Of a stretch of 64,000 nt of DNA, positions 37,125 through 51,325 are shown in pieces; within the stretch, counting starts at the first letter, position 1; every line of letters begins with the position of its first letter. The DNA is taken from contig CAXARO010000249.1 in assembly GCA_963971305.1 (NCBI GenBank), positions 1 to 64,000 on the forward strand. Reading direction: 5' to 3'. Source of the DNA: Arcuatula senhousia (taxonomy: Eukaryota > Mollusca > Bivalvia > Mytilida > Mytilidae). The notes under the pieces are model-generated. The model was not told where the DNA came from and did no database searches. It saw only the letters and a program-made list of their open reading frames with translations. Both the position numbers and the translations under genes were made by a program.

Positions 37125-39644
37125 CGGTTCCGCACGAACGGGTGATTTTTTAAGGACGTCAATATTTTGACGTTTTTCTTGAAAAACAAGTGAAAACCAT
37201 GAAAGATATCGGGATATATTTTTCGGTCATTAGCGTAATGCGCCTATTTTTTGTTGCACTACCTTGCGCAACATGTCAACTTTTAAAAGATACTCGATTT
37301 TAACAAATACGACTTATAGTTTTATCAGAGAACATCATATTGCCCGTATGGAAATTTTTTTCGAAGCGTCAATTTTATGACGTTTTTCCCGAAAAACAAG
37401 TGAAAAACGTGAAAGAAACGTTTTGGTCTCGCGCTATTATAAGCACCACACGGTCCATTTAAGCTGTACTATTTCGCGCATCATGTATTCTATTATAAAA
37501 TACCCGGTTTTATGCAATACTACTTATAGTTTTAATCTGGCGCACGGTTCCGCACGAACGGGTGATTTTTAAGGACGTCAATATTTTGACGTTTTTCTTG
37601 AAAAACAAGTGAAAACCATGAAAGATATCGGGATATATTTTTCGGTCATTAGCGTAATGCGCCTATTTTTTGTTGCACTACCTTGCGCAACATGTCAACT
37701 TTTAAAAGATACTCGATTTTAACAAATACGACTTATAGTTTTATCAGAGAACATCATATTGCCCGTATGGAAATTTTTTTCGAAGCGTCAATTTTATGAC
37801 GTTTTTCCCAAAAAACAAGTGAAAAACGTGAAAGAAACGTTTTGGTCTCGCGCTATTATAAGCACCACACGCTCCATTTAAGTTGTACTATTTCGCGCAT
37901 CATGTATTCTATCATAAAATACCCGGTTTTATGCAATACTACTTATAGTTTTAATCTGGCGCACGGTTCCGCACGAACGGGTGATTTTTTAAGGACGTCA
38001 ATATTTTGACGTTTTTTTTGAAAAACAAGTGAAAACCATGAAAGATATCGGGATATATTTTTCGGTCATTAGCGTAATGCGCCTATTTTTTGTTGCACTA
38101 CCTTGCGCAACATGTCAACTTTTAAAAGATACTCGATTTTAACAAATACGACTTATAGTTTTATCAGAGAACATCATATTGCCCGTATGGAAATTTTTTT
38201 TCGAAGCGTCAATTTTATGACGTTTTTCCCGAAAAACAAGTGAAAAACGTGAAAGAAACGTTTTGGTCTCGCGCTATTATAAGCACCACACGCTCCATTT
38301 AAGTTGTACTATTTCGCGCATCATGTATTCTATTATAAAATACCCGGTTTTATGCAATACTACTTATAGTTTTAATCTGGCGCACGGTTCCGCACGAACG
38401 GGTGATTTTTTAAGGACGTCAATATTTTGACGTTTTTCTTGAAAAACAAGTGAAAACCATGAAAGATATCGGGATATATTTTTCGGTCATTAGCGTAATG
38501 CGCCTATTTTTTGTTGCACTACCTTGCGCAACATGTCAACTTTTAAAAGATACTCGATTTTAACAAATACGACTTATAGTTTTATCAGAGAACATCATAT
38601 TGCCCGTATGGAAATTTTTTTCGAAGCGTCAATTTTATGACGTTTTTCCCGAAAAACAAGTGAAAAACGTGAAAGAAACGTTTTGGTCTCGCGCTATTAT
38701 AAGCAACACACGGTTCATTTAAGTTGTACTATTTCGCGCATCATGTATTCTATTATAAAATACCCGGTTTTATGCAATACTACTTATAGTTTTAATCTGG
38801 CGCACGGTTCCGCACGAACGGGTGATTTTTTAAGGACGTCAATATTTTGACGTTTTTCTTGAAAAACAAGTGAAAACCATGAAAGATATCGGGATATATT
38901 TTTCGGTCATTAGCGTAATGCGCCTATTTTTTGTTGCACTACCTTGCGCAACATGTCAACTTTTAAAAGATACTCGATTTTAACAAATACGACTTATAGT
39001 TTTATCAGAGAACATCATATTGCCCGTATGGAAATTTTTTTCGAAGCGTCAATTTTATGACGTTTTTCCCGAAAAACAAGTGAAAAACGTGAAAGAAACG
39101 TTTTGGTCTCGCGCTATTATAAGCACCACACGCTCCATTTAAGTTGTACTATTTCGCGCATCATGTATTCTATTATAAAATACCCGGTTTTATGCAATAC
39201 TACTTATAGTTTTAATCTGGCGCACGGTTCCGCACGAACGGGTGATTTTTTAAGGACGTCAATATTTTGACGTTTTTCTTGAAAAACAAGTGAAAACCAT
39301 GAAAGATATCGGGATATATTTTTCGGTCATTAGCGTAATGCGCCTATTTTTTGTTGCACTACCTTGCGCAACATGTCAACTTTTAAAAGATACTCGATTT
39401 TAACAAATACGACTTATAGTTTTATCAGAGAACATCATATTGCCCGTATGGAAATTTTTTTCGAAGCGTCAATTTTATGACGTTTTTCCCGAAAAACAAG
39501 TGAAAAACGTGAAAGAAACGTTTTGGTCTCGCGCTATTATAAGCACCACACGCTCCATTTAAGTTGTACTATTTCGCGCATCATGTATTCTATTATAAAA
39601 TACCCGGTTTTATGCAATACTAGTTATAGTTTTAATCTGGCGCA

Positions 39645-40053
39645 CGGTTCCGCACGAACGGGTGATTTTTTAAGGACGTCAATATTTTGACGTTTTTCTT
39701 GAAAACCATGAAAGATATCGTTTTATATTTTTCGGTCATTAGCGTAATGCGCCTATTTTTTGTTGCACTACCTTGCGCAATATGTCAACTTTTAAAAGAT
39801 ACTCGATTTTAACAAATACGACTTATAGTTTTATCAGAGAACATCATATTGCCCGTATGGAAATTTTTTTCGAAGCGTCAATTTTATGACGTTTTTCCCG
39901 AAAAACAAGTGAAAAACGTGAAAGAAACGTTTTGGTCTCGCGCTATTATAAGCACCACACGGTCCATTTAAGTTGTACTATTTCGCGCATCATGTATTCT
40001 ATTATAAAATACCCGGTTTTATGCAATACTACTTATAGTTTTAATCTGGCGCA
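39645..40053 (+). repeat. 409-bp variant monomer
   Basis: Eleven bases are missing between two GAAAA direct repeats near 39701, and a GGGA-to-TTTT change follows near 39720. Both changes recur together in the monomer at 45064, so these two units share descent although 5.4 kb apart. Confidence 0.88.
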
Positions 40054-43000
40054 CGGTTTCGCACGAACGGGTGATTTTTTAAGGACGTCAATATTTTGAC
40101 GTTTTTCTTGAAAAACAAGTGAAAACCATGAAAGATATCGGGATATATTTTTCGGTCATTAGCGTAATGCGCCTATTTTTTGTTGCACTACCTTGCGCAA
40201 CATGTCGACTTTTAAAAGATACTCGATTTTAACAAATACGACTTATAGTTTTATCAGAGAACATCATATTGCCCGTATGGAAATTTTTTTCGAAGCGTCA
40301 ATTTTATGACGTTTTTCCCGAAAAACAAGTGAAAAACGTGAAAGAAACGTTTTGGTCTCGCGCTATTATAAGCACCACACGCTCCATTTAAGTTGTACTA
40401 TTTCGTGCATCATGTATTCTATTATAAAATACCCGGTTTTATGCAATACTACTTATAGTTTTAATCTGGCGCACGGTTTCGCACGAATGGGTGATTTTTT
40501 AAGGACGTCAATATTTTGACGTTTTTCTTGAAAAACAAGTGAAAACCATGAAAGATATCGGGATATTTTTCGGTCATTAGCGTAATGCGCCTATTTTTTG
40601 TTGCACTACCTTGCGCAATATGTCAACTTTTAAAAGATACTCGATTTTAACAAATACGACTTATAGTTTTATCAGAGAACATCATATTGCCCGTATGGAA
40701 ATTTTTTTCGAAGCGTCAATTTTATGACGTTTTTCCCGAAAAACAAGTGAAAAACGTGAAAGAAACGTTTTGGTCTCGCACTATTATAAGCACCACACGC
40801 TCCATTTAAGTTGTACTATTTCGCGCATCATGTATTCTATTATAAAATACCCGGTTTTATGCAATACTACTTATAGTTTTAATCTGGCGCACGGTTTCGC
40901 ACGAACGGGTGATTTTTTAAGGACGTCAATATTTTGACGTTTTTCTTGAAAAACAAGTGAAAACCATGAAAGATATCGGGATATATTTTTCGGTCATTAG
41001 CGTAATGCGCCTATTTTTTGTTGCACTACCTTGCGCAACATGTCAACTTTTAAAAGATACTCGATTTTAACAAATACGACTTATAGTTTTATCAGAGAAC
41101 ATCATATTGCCCGTATGGAAATTTTTTTCGAAGCGTCAATTTTATGACGTTTTTCCCGAAAAACAAGTGAAAAACGTGAAAGAAACGTTTTGGTCTCGCG
41201 CTATTATAAGCACCACACGGTCCATTTAAGTTGTACTATTTCGCGCATCATGTATTCTATTATAAAATACCCGGTTTTATGCAATACTACTTATAGTTTT
41301 AATCTGGCGCACGGTTTCGCACGAACGGGTGATTTTTTAAGGACGTCAATATTTTGACGTTTTTCTTGAAAAACAAGTGAAAACCATGAAAGATATCGGG
41401 ATATATTTTTCGGTCATTAGCGTAATGCGCCTATTTTTTGTTGCACTACCTTGCGCAACATGTCGACTTTTAAAAGATACTCGATTTTAACAAATACGAC
41501 TTATAGTTTTATCAGAGAACATCATATTGCCCGTATGGAAATTTTTTTCGAAGCGTCAATTTTATGACGTTTTTCCCGAAAAACAAGTGAAAAACGTGAA
41601 AGAAACGTTTTGGTCTCGCGCTATTATAAGCACCACACGCTCCATTTAAGTTGTACTATTTCGTGCATCATGTATTCTATTATAAAATACCCGGTTTTAT
41701 GCAATACTACTTATAGTTTTAATCTGGCGCACGGTTTCGCACGAACGGGTGATTTTTTAAGGACGTCAATATTTTGACGTTTTTCTTGAAAAACAAGTGA
41801 AAACCATGAAAGATATCGGGATATTTTTCGGTCATTAGCGTAATGCGCCTATTTTTTGTTGCACTACCTTGCGCAATATGTCAACTTTTAAAAGATACTC
41901 GATTTTAACAAATACGACTTATAGTTTTATCAGAGAACATCATATTGCCCGTATGGAAATTTTTTTCGAAGCGTCAATTTTATGACGTTTTTCCCGAAAA
42001 ACAAGTGAAAAACGTGAAAGAAACGTTTTGGTCTCGCACTATTATAAGCACCACACGCTCCATTTAAGTTGTACTATTTCGCGCATCATGTATTCTATTA
42101 TAAAATACCCGGTTTTATGCAATACTACTTATAGTTTTAATCTGGCGCACGGTTTCGCACGAACGGGTGATTTTTTAAGGACGTCAATATTTTGACGTTT
42201 TTCTTGAAAAACAAGTGAAAACCATGAAAGATATCGGGATATATTTTTCGGTCATTAGCGTAATGCGCCTATTTTTTGTTGCACTACCTTGCGCAACATG
42301 TCAACTTTTAAAAGATACTCGATTTTAACAAATACGACTTATAGTTTTATCAGAGAACATCATATTGCCCGTATGGAAATTTTTTTCGAAGCGTCAATTT
42401 TATGACGTTTTTCCCGAAAAACAAGTGAAAAACGTGAAAGAAACGTTTTGGTCTCGCGCTATTATAAGCACCACACGCTCCATTTAAGTTGTACTATTTC
42501 GCGCATCATGTATTCTATTATAAAATACCCGGTTTTATGCAATACTACTTATAGTTTTAATCTGGCGCACGGTTCCGCACGAACGGGTGATTTTTTAAGG
42601 ACGTCAATATTTTTACGTTTTTCTTGAAAAACAAGTGAAAACCATGAAAGATATCGGGATATATTTTTCGGTCATTAGCGTAATTCGCCTATTTTTTGTT
42701 GCACTACCTTGCGCAACATGTCAACTTTTAAAAGATACTCGATTTTAACAAATACGACTTATAGTTTTATCAGAGAACATCATATTGCCCGTATGGAAAT
42801 TTTTTTCGAAGCGTCAATTTTATGACGTTTTTCCCGAAAAACAAGTGAAAAACGTGAAAGAAACGTTTTGGTCTCGCGCTATTATAAGCACCACACGCTC
42901 CATTTAAGTTGTACTATTTCGTGCATCATGTATTCTATTATAAAATACCCGGTTTTATGCAATACTACTTATAGTTTTAATCTGGCGCACGGTTTCGCAC

Positions 43001-43827
43001 GAACGGGTGATTTTTTAAGGACGTCAATATTTTGACGTTTTTCTTGAAAAACAAGTGAAAACCATGAAAGATATCGGGATATTTTTCGGTCATTAGCGTA
43101 ATGCGCCTATTTTTTGTTGCACTACCTTGCGCAATATGTCAACTTTTAAAAGATACTCGATTTTAACAAATACGACTTATAGTTTTATCAGAGAACATCA
43201 TATTGCCCGTATGGAAATTTTTTTCGAAGCGTCAATTTTATGACGTTTTTCCCGAAAAACAAGTGAAAAACGTGAAAGAAACGTTTTGGTCTCGCGCTAT
43301 TATAAGCACCACACGCTCCATTTAAGTTGTACTATTTCGCGCATCATGTATTCTATTATAAAATACCCGGTTTTATGCAATACTTCTTATAGTTTTAATC
43401 TGGCGCACGGTTCTGCACGAACGGGTGATTTTTTAAGGACGTCAATATTTTGACGTTTTTCTTGAAAAACAAGTGAAAACCATGAAAGATATCGGGATAT
43501 ATTTTTCGGTCATTAGCGTAATGCGCCTATTTTTTGTTGCACTACCTTGCGCAACATGTCAACTTTTAAAAGATACTCGATTTTAACAAATACGACTTAT
43601 AGTTTTATCAGAGAACATCATATTGCTCGTATGGAAATTTTTTTCGAAGCGTCAATTTTATGACGTTTTTCCCGAAAAACAAGTGAAAAACGTGAAAGAA
43701 ACGTTTTGGTCTCGCGCTATTATAAGCACCACACGCTCCATTTAAGTTGTACTATTTCGCGCATCATGTATTCTATTATAAAATACCCGGTTTTATGCAA
43801 TACTACTTATAGTTTTAATCTGGCGCA
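40054..43827 (+). repeat. Three-monomer higher-order repeat, 3 x 1,258 bp
   Basis: Copies start at 40054, 41312 and 42570. Monomer 1 carries TTTCGTGCATC (all three) and GTCGAC (first two). Monomer 2 (40474, 41732, 42990) lacks 2 bp in the ATATAT run after TCGGG and reads GCAATATG; the first two also read CTCGCACTAT. Monomer 3 carries CACGGTCC only in the first copy. The 1,258-bp period follows from 420 + 418 + 420. Confidence 0.88.
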
Positions 43828-44247
43828 CGGTTCCGCACGAACGGGTGATTTTTTAAGGACGTCAATATTTTGACGTTTTTCTTGAAAAACAAGTGAAAAC
43901 CATGAAAGATATCGGGATATATTTTTCGGTCATTAGCGCTATGCGCCTATTTTTTGTTGCACTACCTTGCGCAACATGTCAACTTTTAAAAGATACTCGA
44001 TTTTAACAAATACGACTTATAGTTTTATCAGAGAACATCATTGTGCCCGTATGGAAATTTTTTTCGAAGCGTCAATTTTATGACGTTTTTCTCGAAAAAC
44101 AAGTGAAAAACGTGAAAGAAACGTTTTGGTCTCGCGCTATTATAAGCACCACACGCTCCATTTAACTTGTACTATTTCGCGCATCATGTATTCTATTATT
44201 AAATACCCGGTTTTATGCAATACTACTTATAGTTTTAATCTGGCGCA

Positions 44248-44643
44248 CGGTTCCGCACGAACGGGTGATTTTTTAAGGACGTCAATATTTTGACGTTTTT
44301 CTTGAAAAACAAGTGAAAACCATGAAAGATATCGGGATATATTTTTCGGTCATTAGCGTAATGCGCCTATTTTTTGTTGCACTACCTTGCGCAACATGTC
44401 AACAAATACGACTTATAGTTTTATCAGAGAACATCATATTGCCCGTATGGAAATTTTTTTCGAAGCGTCAATTTTATGACGTTTTTCCCGAAAAACAAGT
44501 GAAAAACGTGAAAGAAACGTTTTGGTCTCGCGCTATTATAAGCACCACACGCTCCATTTAAGTTGTACTATTTCGCGCATCATGTATTCTATTATAAAAT
44601 ACCCGGTTTTATGCAATACTACTTATAGTTTTAATCTGGCGCA
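44248..44643 (+). repeat. 396-bp variant monomer (24-bp deletion)
   Basis: Twenty-four bases are missing after GTCAAC at 44398-44403. The deletion joins two AAC direct repeats, as in replication slippage. The identical deletion occurs in the monomers at 45064, 60563 and 62216. It removes an in-frame stop and produces spurious 82-86-codon reading frames. Confidence 0.9.
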
Positions 44644-45063
44644 CGGTTTCGCACGAACGGGTGATTTTTTAAGGACGTCAATATTTTGACGTTTTTCTTG
44701 AAAAACAAGTGAAAACCATGAAAGATATCGGGATATATTTTTCGGTCATTAGCGTAATGCGCCTATTTTTTGTTGCACTACCTAGCGCAACATGTCAACT
44801 TTTAAAAGATACTCGATTTTAACAAATACGACTTATAGTTTTATCAGAGAACATCATATTGCCCGTATGGAAATTTTTTTCGAAGCGTCAATTTTATGAC
44901 GTTTTTCCCGAAAAACAAGTGAAAAACGTGAAAGAAACGTTTTGGTCTCGCGCTATTATAAGCACCACACGGTCCATTTAAGTTGTACTATTTCGCGCAT
45001 CATGTATTCTATTATAAAATACCCGGTTTTATGCAATACAACTTATAGTTTTAATCTGGCGCA

Positions 45064-45448
45064 CGGTTCCGCACGAACGGGTGATTTTTTAAGGACGTCA
45101 ATATTTTGACGTTTTTCTTGAAAACCATGAAAGATATCGTTTTATATTTTTCGGTCATTAGCGTAATGCGCCTATTTTTTGTTGCACTACCTTGCGCAAC
45201 ATGTCAACAAATACGACTTATAGTTTTATCAGAGAACATCATATTGCCCGTATGGAATTTTTTTTCGAAGCGTCAATTTTATGACGTTTTTCCCGAAAAA
45301 CAAGTGAAAAACGTGAAAGAAACGTTTTGGTCTCGCGCTATTATAAGCACCACACGCTCCATTTAAGTTGTACTATTTCGCGCATCATGTATTCTATTAT
45401 AAAATACCCGGTTTTATGCAATACTACTTATAGTTTTAATCTGGCGCA
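45064..45448 (+). repeat. 385-bp monomer with both deletions
   Basis: It combines the 11-bp deletion and TTTT change of the 39645 unit (near 45120-45142) with the 24-bp deletion of the 44248 unit (after 45208). It is best explained as a recombinant or conversion product between the two variant lineages. It is the shortest monomer in the window. Confidence 0.9.
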
Positions 45449-46708
45449 CGGTTCCGCACGAACGGGTGATTTTTTAAGGACGTCAATATTTTGACGTTTT
45501 TCTTGAAAAACAAGTGAAAACCATGAAAGATATCGGGATATATTTTTCGGTCATTAGCGCTATGCGCCTATTTTTTGTTGCACTACCTTGCGCAACATGT
45601 CAACTTTTAAAAGATACTCGATTTTAACAAATACGACTTATAGTTTTATCAGAGAACATCATATTGCCCGTATGGAAAGTTTTTTCGAAGCGTCAATTTT
45701 ATGACGTTTTTCCCGAAAAACAAGTGAAAAACGTGAAAGAAACGTTTTGGTCTCGCGCTATTATAAGCACCACACGCTCCATTTAAGTTGTACTATTTCG
45801 CGCATCATGTATTCTATTATAAAATACCCGGTTTTATGCAATACTACTTATAGTTTTAATCTGGCGCACGGTTCCGCACGAACGGGTCATTTTTTAAGGA
45901 CGTCAATATTTTGACGTTTTTCTTGAAAAACAAGTGAAAACCATGAAAGATAATCGGGATATATTTTTCGATCATTAGCGTAATGCGCCTATTTTTTGTT
46001 GCACTACCTTGCGCAACATGTCAACTTTTGAAGGATACTCGATTTTAACAAATACGACTTATAGTTTTATCAGAGAACATCATATTGCCCGTATGGAAAG
46101 TTTTTTCGAAGCGTCAATTTTATGACGTTTTCCCGAAAAACAAGTGAAAAACGTGAAAGAAACGTTTTGGTCTCGCGCTATTATAAGCACCACACGCTCC
46201 ATTTAAGTTGTACTATTTCGCACATCATGTATTCCATTATAAAATACCCGGTTTTATGCAATACTACTTATAGTTTTAATCTGGCGCACGGTTCCGCACG
46301 AACGGGTGATTTTTTAAGGACGTCAATATTTTGATGTTTTTCTTGAAAAACAAGTGAAAACCATGAAAGATATCGGGATATATTTTTCGGTCATTAGCGT
46401 AATGCGCCTATTTTTTGTTGCACTACCTTGCGCAACATGTCAACTTTTAAAAGATACTCGATTTTAACAAATACGACTTATAGTTTTATCAGAGAACATC
46501 ATATTGCCCGTATGGAAATTTTTTTCGAAGCTTCAATTTTATGACGTTTTTCCCGAAAAACAAGTGAAAAACGTGAAAGAAACGTTTTGGTCTCGCGCTA
46601 TTATAAGCACCACACGCTCCATTTAAGTTGTACTATTTCGCGCATCATGTATTCTATTATAAAATACCCGGTTTTATGCAATACTACTTATAGTTTTAAT
46701 CTGGCGCA
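45449..46708 (+). repeat. Three-monomer haplotype C, copy 1
   Basis: The ordered marks are GCGCTATGCG (45558), then TAATCGGG (45951), GGAAAGTTTTTT, a 4-T GACGTTTTCCC run and CGCACATC (46220) in the next unit, then TTTTGATG (46331) opening the third. The same order recurs at 56367-57626. The shorter core (4-T run, CGCACATC, then TTTTGATG) also occurs at 47548-48386 and 49647-50485. Confidence 0.82.
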
Positions 46709-47547
46709 CGGTTCCGCACGAATGGGTGATTTTTTAAGGACGTCAATATTTTGACGTTTTTCTTGAAAAACAAGTGAAAACCATGAAAGATATCGGGATA
46801 TATTTTTCGGTCATTAGCGTAATGCGCCTATTTTTTGTTGCACTACCTTGCGCAACATGTCAACTTTTAAAAGATACTCGATTTTAACAAATACGACTTA
46901 TAGTTTTATCAGAGAACATCATATTGCCCGTATGGAAAATTTTTTCGAAGCGTCAATTTTATGACGTTTTTCCCGAAAAACAAGTGAAAAACGTGAAAGA
47001 AACGTTTTGGTCTCGCGCTATTATAAGCACCACACGCTCCATTTAAGTTGTACTATTTCGCGCATCATGTATTCTATTATAAAATACCCGGTTTTATGCA
47101 ATACTACTTATAGTTTTAATCTGGCGCACGGTTCCGCACGAACGGGTGATTTTTTAAGGACGTCAATATTTTGACGTTTTTCTTGAAAAACAAGTGAAAA
47201 CCATGAAAGATATCGGGATATATTTTTCGGTCATTAGCGTAATGCGCCTATTTTTTGTTGCACTACCTTGCGCAACATGTCAACTTTTAAAGGATACTCG
47301 ATTTTAACAAATACGACTTATAGTTTTATCAGAGAACATCATATTGCCCGTATGGAAAGTTTTTTCGAAGCGTCAATTTTATGACGTTTTCCCGAAAAAC
47401 AAGTGAAAAACGTGAAAGAAACATTTTGGTCTCGCGCTATTATAAGCACCACACGCTCCATTTAAGTTGTACTATTTCGCGCATCATGTATTCTATTATA
47501 AAATACCCGGTTTTATGCAATACTACTTATAGTTTTAATCTGGCGCA

Positions 47548-48386
47548 CGGTTCCGCACGAATGGGTGATTTTTTAAGGACGTCAATATTTTGACGTTTTT
47601 CTTGAAAAACAAGTGAAAACCATGAAAGATATCGGGATATATTTTTCGGTCATTAGCGTAATGCGCCTATTTTTTGTTGCACTACCTTGCGCAACATGTC
47701 AACTTTTAAAGGATACTCGATTTTAACAAATACGACTTATAGTTTTATCAGAGAACATCATATTGCCCGTATGGAAAGTTTTTTCGAAGCGTCAATTTTA
47801 TGACGTTTTCCCGAAAAACAAGTGAAAAACGTGAAAGAAACATTTTGGTCTCGCGCTATTATAAGCACCACACGCTCCATTTAAGTTGTACTATTTCGCA
47901 CATCATGTATTCTATTATAAAATACCCGGTTTTATGCAATACTACTTATAGTTTTAATCTGGCGCACGGTTCCGCACGAACGGGTGATTTTTTAAGGGCG
48001 TCAATATTTTGATGTTTTTCTTGAAAAACAAGTGAAAACCATGAAAGATATCGGGATATATTTTTCGGTCATTAGCGTAATGCGCCTATTTTTTGTTGCA
48101 CTACCTTGCGCAACATGTCAACTTTTAAAAGATACTCGATTTTAACAAATACGACTTATAGTTTTATCAGAGAACATCATATTGCCCGTATGGAAATTTT
48201 TTTCGAAGCGTCAATTTTATGACGTTTTTCCCGAAAAACAAGTGAAAAACGTGAAAGAAACGTTTTGGTCTCGCGCTATTATAAGCACCACACGCTCCAT
48301 TTAAGTTGTACTATTTCGCGCATCATGTATTCTATTATAAAATACCCGGTTTTATGCAATACTACTTATAGTTTTAATCTGGCGCA
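47548..48386 (+). repeat. Haplotype C core, second occurrence
   Basis: It has GGAAAGTTTTTT near 47772, the shortened 4-T run near 47805 and CGCACATC near 47898, followed by TTTTGATG near 48008. It also has GGGCGTC at 47997. The first unit is 419 bp. Confidence 0.75.
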
Positions 48387-49226
48387 CGGTTCCGCACGAA
48401 CGGGTGATTTTTTAAGGACGTCAATATTTTGACGTTTTTCTTGAAAAACAAGTGAAAACCATGAAAGATATCGGGATATATTTTTCGGTCATTAGCGTAA
48501 TGCGCCTATTTTTTGTTGCACTACCTTGCGCAACATGTCAACTTTTGAAAGATACTCGATTTTAACAAATACGACTTATAGTTTTATCAGAGAACATCAT
48601 ATTGCCCGTATGGAAAATTTTTTCGAAGCGTCAATTTTATGACGTTTTTCCCGAAAAACAAGTGAAAAACGTGAAAGAAACGTTTTGGTCTCGCGCTATT
48701 ATAAGCACCACACGCTCCATTTAAGTTGTACTATTTCGCGCATCATGTATTCTATTATAAAATACCCGGTTTTATGCAATACTACTTGTAGTTTTAATCT
48801 GGCGCACGGTTCCGCACGAACGGGTGATTTTTTAAGGACGTCAATATTTTGACGTTTTTCATGAAAAACAAGTGAAAACCATGAAAGATATCGGGATATA
48901 TTTTTCGGTCATTAGCGTAATGCGCCTATTTTTTGTTGCACTACCTTGCGCAACATGTCAACTTTTGAAAGATACTCGATTTTAACAAATACGACTTATA
49001 GTTTTATCAGAGAACATCATATTGCCCGTATGGAAATTTTTTTCGAAGCGTCAATTTTATGACGTTTTTCCCGAAAAACAAGTGAAAAACGTGAAAGAAA
49101 CGTTTTGGTCTCGCGCTATTATAAGCACCACACGCTCCATTTAAGTTGTACTATTTCGCGCATCATGTATTCTATTAAAAAATACCCGGTTTTATGCAAT
49201 ACTACTTGTAGTTTTAATCTGGCGCA
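48387..49226 (+). repeat. Subtype monomers with CTTGTAG / CTTTTGAAAG
   Basis: These two units show a subtype defined by CTTTTGAAAG and a CTTGTAGTTTT end; the first also has GGAAAATTTTTT. The subtype recurs at 50486-51325 (first unit CTTTTCAAAG) and 52586-53426, where the pair is also linked by TTCTAATCTGG. It is interspersed with the majority type and confined to about 48-58.9 kb. Confidence 0.7.
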
Positions 49227-49646
49227 CGGTTCCGCACGAACGGGTGATTTTTTAAGGACGTCAATATTTTGACGTTTTTCTTGAAAAACAAGTGAAAACC
49301 ATGAAAGATATCGGGATATATTTTTCGGTCATTAGCGTAATGCGCCTATTTTTTGTTGCACTACCTTGCGCAACATGTCAACTTTTAAAAGAAACTCGAT
49401 TTTAACAAATACGACTTATAGTTTTATCAGAGAACATCATATTGCCCGTATGGAAATTTTTTTCGAAGCGTCAATTTTATGACGTTTTTCCCGAAAAACA
49501 AGTGAAAAACGTGAAAGAAACGTTTTGGTCTCGCGCTATTATAAGCACCACACGCTCCATTTAAGTTGTACTATTTCGCGCATCATGTATTCTATTATAA
49601 AATACCCGGTTTTATTCAATACTACTTATAGTTTTAATCTGGCGCA

Positions 49647-50485
49647 CGGTTCCGCACGAACGGGTGATTTTTTAAGGACGTCAATATTTTGACGTTTTTC
49701 TTGAAAAACAAGTGAAAACCATGAAAGATATCGGGATATATTTTTCGGACATTAGCGTAATGCGCCGATTTTTTGTTGCACTACCTTGCGCAACATGTCA
49801 ACTTTTAAAAGATACTCGATTTTAACAAATACGACTTATAGTTTTATCAGAGAACATCATATTGCCCGTATGGAAAGTTTTTTCGAAGCGTCAATTTTAT
49901 GACGTTTTCCCGAAAAACAAGTGAAAAACGTGAAAGAAACATTTTGGTCTCGCGCTATTATAAGCACCACACGCTCCATTTAAGTTGTACTATTTCGCAC
50001 ATCATGTATTCTATTATAAAATACCCGGTTTTATGCAATACTACTTATAGTTTTAATCTGGCGCACGGTTCCGCACGAACGGGTGATTTTTTAAGGACGT
50101 CAATATTTTGATGTTTTTCTTGAAAAACAAGTGAAAACCATGAAAGATATCGGGATATATTTTTCGGTCATTAGCGTAATGCGCCTATTTTTTGTTGCAC
50201 TACCTTGCGCAACATGTCAACTTTTAAAAGATACTCGATTTTAACAAATACGACTTATAGTTTTATCAGAGAACATCATATTGCCCGTATGGAAATTTTT
50301 TTCGAAGCGTCAATTTTATGACGTTTTTCCCGAAAAACAAGTGAAAAACGTGAAAGAAACGTTTTGGTCTAGCGCTATTATAAGCACCACACGCTCCATT
50401 TAGGTTGTACTATTTCGCGCATCATGTATTCTATTATAAAATACCCGGTTTTATGCAATACTACTTGTAGTTTTAATCTGGCGCA
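49647..50485 (+). repeat. Haplotype C core, third occurrence
   Basis: This is the same pair of monomers as 47548-48386, here with GGACATTAGC (49747) and GCCGATTTTT (49765) as private or rarer marks. The first unit is 419 bp. Confidence 0.75.
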
Positions 50486-51325
50486 CGGTTCCGCACGAAC
50501 GGGTGATTTTTTAAGGACGTCAATATTTTGACGTTTTTCTTGAAAAACAAGTGAAAACCATGAAAGATATCGGGATATATTTTTCGGTCATTAGCGTAAT
50601 GCGCCTATTTTTTGTTGCACTACCTTGCGCAACATGTCAACTTTTCAAAGATACTCGATTTTAACAAATACGACTTATAGTTTTATCAGAGAACATCATA
50701 TTGCCCGTATGGAAAATTTTTTCGAAGCGTCAATTTTATGACGTTTTTCCCGAAAAACAAATGAAAAACGTGAAAGAAACGTTTTGGTCTCGCGCTATTA
50801 TAAGCACCACACGCTCCATTTAAGTTGTACTATTTCGCGCATCATGTATTCTATTATAAAATACCCGGTTTTATGCAATACTACTTGTAGTTCTAATCTG
50901 GCGCACGGTTCCGCACGAACGGGTGATTTTTTAAGGACGTCAATATTTTGACGTTTTTCTTGAAAAACAAGTGAAAACCATGAAAGATATCGGGATATAT
51001 TTTTCGGTCATTAGCGTAATGCGCCTATTTTTTGTTGCACTACCTTGCGCAACATGTCAACTTTTGAAAGATACTCGATTTTAACAAATACGACTTATAG
51101 TTTTATCAGAGAACATCATATTGCCCGTATGGAAAATTTTTTCGAAGCGTCAATTTTATGACGTTTTTCCCGAAAAACAAGTGAAAAACGTGAAAGAAAC
51201 GTTTTGGTCTCGCGCTATTATAAGCACCACACGCTCCATTTAAGTTGTACTATTTCGCGCATCATGTATTCTATTATAAAATACCCGGTTTTATGCAATA
51301 CTACTTGTAGTTTTAATCTGGCGCA

